From: Zonotrichia leucophrys gambelii
Taxonomy: Eukaryota; Chordata; Aves; Passeriformes; Passerellidae
Direction: 5' to 3'
Assembly (NCBI RefSeq): GCF_028769735.1
Contig: NC_088173.1
Location: 9,445,038 to 9,509,037 of the forward strand
DNA length: 64,000 bases
A program made the position numbers and the translations under genes. Shown in pieces: positions 63,301-64,000 of this stretch. The notes below the pieces were generated by a model. That model had not been told where the DNA came from and did no database searches. It was given only the letters and a program-made list of their open reading frames with translations. The stretch's first letter is position 1, and each line of letters opens with the position of its first letter.

Positions 63301-64000
63301 ATGGACTTCATTTGTGTTTTTGGACAAGTAATTTGATCTTCTGTGACACACTGATTGTTATTAACTTAATAGAGGAAACAAAGTCTATGATTTCTGAAGA
63401 GAAGTAGAAGCATTAGGAGCCTGTAGCTTCCTTGACCCAGGAATGGACAGAGATCTCTCTTGTGCAAGTACACTATTCACTTTGTGTTTTCCTTCTTTTA
63501 CCTTTACTTATTCTAAAGCTGAATTTCAGGTCATACTGGAGACAGTCAGTGAATCAAATTTTTATTATATGCTTCAATTGAGATCAAAATGTCAAAACAC
63601 TATAGAAAAGTAATCTTTATTTTTAGCCACAGAGAGGAAATGCATATACTTGAAAAGTCTGTCCTTGTGAAATTTCTGCAGCACTTTTGCAGAGGCAAGA
63701 AATACAAGTACTAAGTGCTTTGTCCTGAAAAGACACTTCCATTGAATAATAATTAGTCCTTGTAAGGTAAATAAACCCAACCCTCCTCCTCTGCATGCCA
63801 AATAAGGTCCTCATGACTTCAGGTTGCAGGGATGCAGCCCAGGGTCCAACAATATGCCACCTTAACCTCTACAGTTTGTGCCTGTCAGCAATCCTGAAAC
63901 ACTTTTGTTCCTCTATCTCCAGCTTACCTAAGTGCAAAATTATGTCATATTGTCCTGTTTTGCATTGTCATTTTATTAGCAAATACTTTGTCCTTTTGCT
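57301..64000. other. Unique noncoding DNA
   Basis: AT-rich sequence to the end of the window. A small direct duplication (ATCTTCCTCCATCA at 58419 and 58441) and G/T runs near 61411-61430 are the only repeats seen. No exon, RNA gene or transposon is recognised. Confidence 0.55.

Noticed and set aside
1..64000. tRNA, rRNA, snRNA or CRISPR features
   Set aside because: No GGTTCRANTCC-type B box in tRNA context, no rRNA-like stretch and no spaced direct-repeat array were seen on either strand.

Overview
The window is AT-rich vertebrate nuclear DNA, almost certainly from a bird and probably a songbird. The evidence is several CR1 non-LTR retrotransposon fragments ending in the typical avian tail (ATTCTATGA-like), plus endogenous-retrovirus LTRs that I recognise from memory as passerine families. 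I found no prokaryotic or organellar feature, no rRNA or tRNA gene, no CRISPR array and no supportable protein-coding gene. All open frames of 60-200 codons either lie in repeats or look like chance frames. The stretch is best read as a gene desert or the inside of a very large intron.

Layout. 1-3.6 kb is unique sequence with an (AAAAT)n run. 3.6-3.8 kb holds a CR1 tail (-) and a degenerate GTGATAT repeat. 5.65-7.02 kb is an old CR1 body (-), interrupted near 5.93 kb by a second CR1 tail. 7.0-13.5 kb is unique, with an enhancer-like patch at 11.64-11.84 kb. 13.5-13.9 kb is a CR1 3' end (+), followed by an unidentified GC-rich block to 14.7 kb. 18.08-18.47 kb is a solo LTR (-). 19.62-19.79 kb is a long AT-only tract. 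20.5-20.83 kb is a small CpG-enriched patch. 22.33-22.56 kb is a purine-rich minisatellite with a 15-bp unit.

23.52-24.14 kb is the clearest element: a CpG-rich solo LTR (-) flanked by a perfect 6-bp target-site duplication. 26.89-27.65 kb and 36.78-37.68 kb are two diverged + strand LTRs of one family. A different LTR-like block with TATA and poly(A) signals lies at 27.83-28.22 kb. 37.7-56.0 kb is unique sequence with scattered palindromes and enhancer-like patches. 56.0-57.3 kb is a CR1 (-) with a decayed reverse-transcriptase fragment and an internal deletion. The rest is unique.

There is no gene set to integrate: the interpretable history is transposon insertion and decay. The items most worth a second look are the young-looking solo LTR, the unnamed LTR-like block, the minisatellite, two perfect hairpins (25.26 and 53.90 kb), two weak exon candidates (4.39 and 39.65 kb) and several candidate conserved noncoding elements. 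Repeat family names and CR1 alignments are from memory; no search was run.
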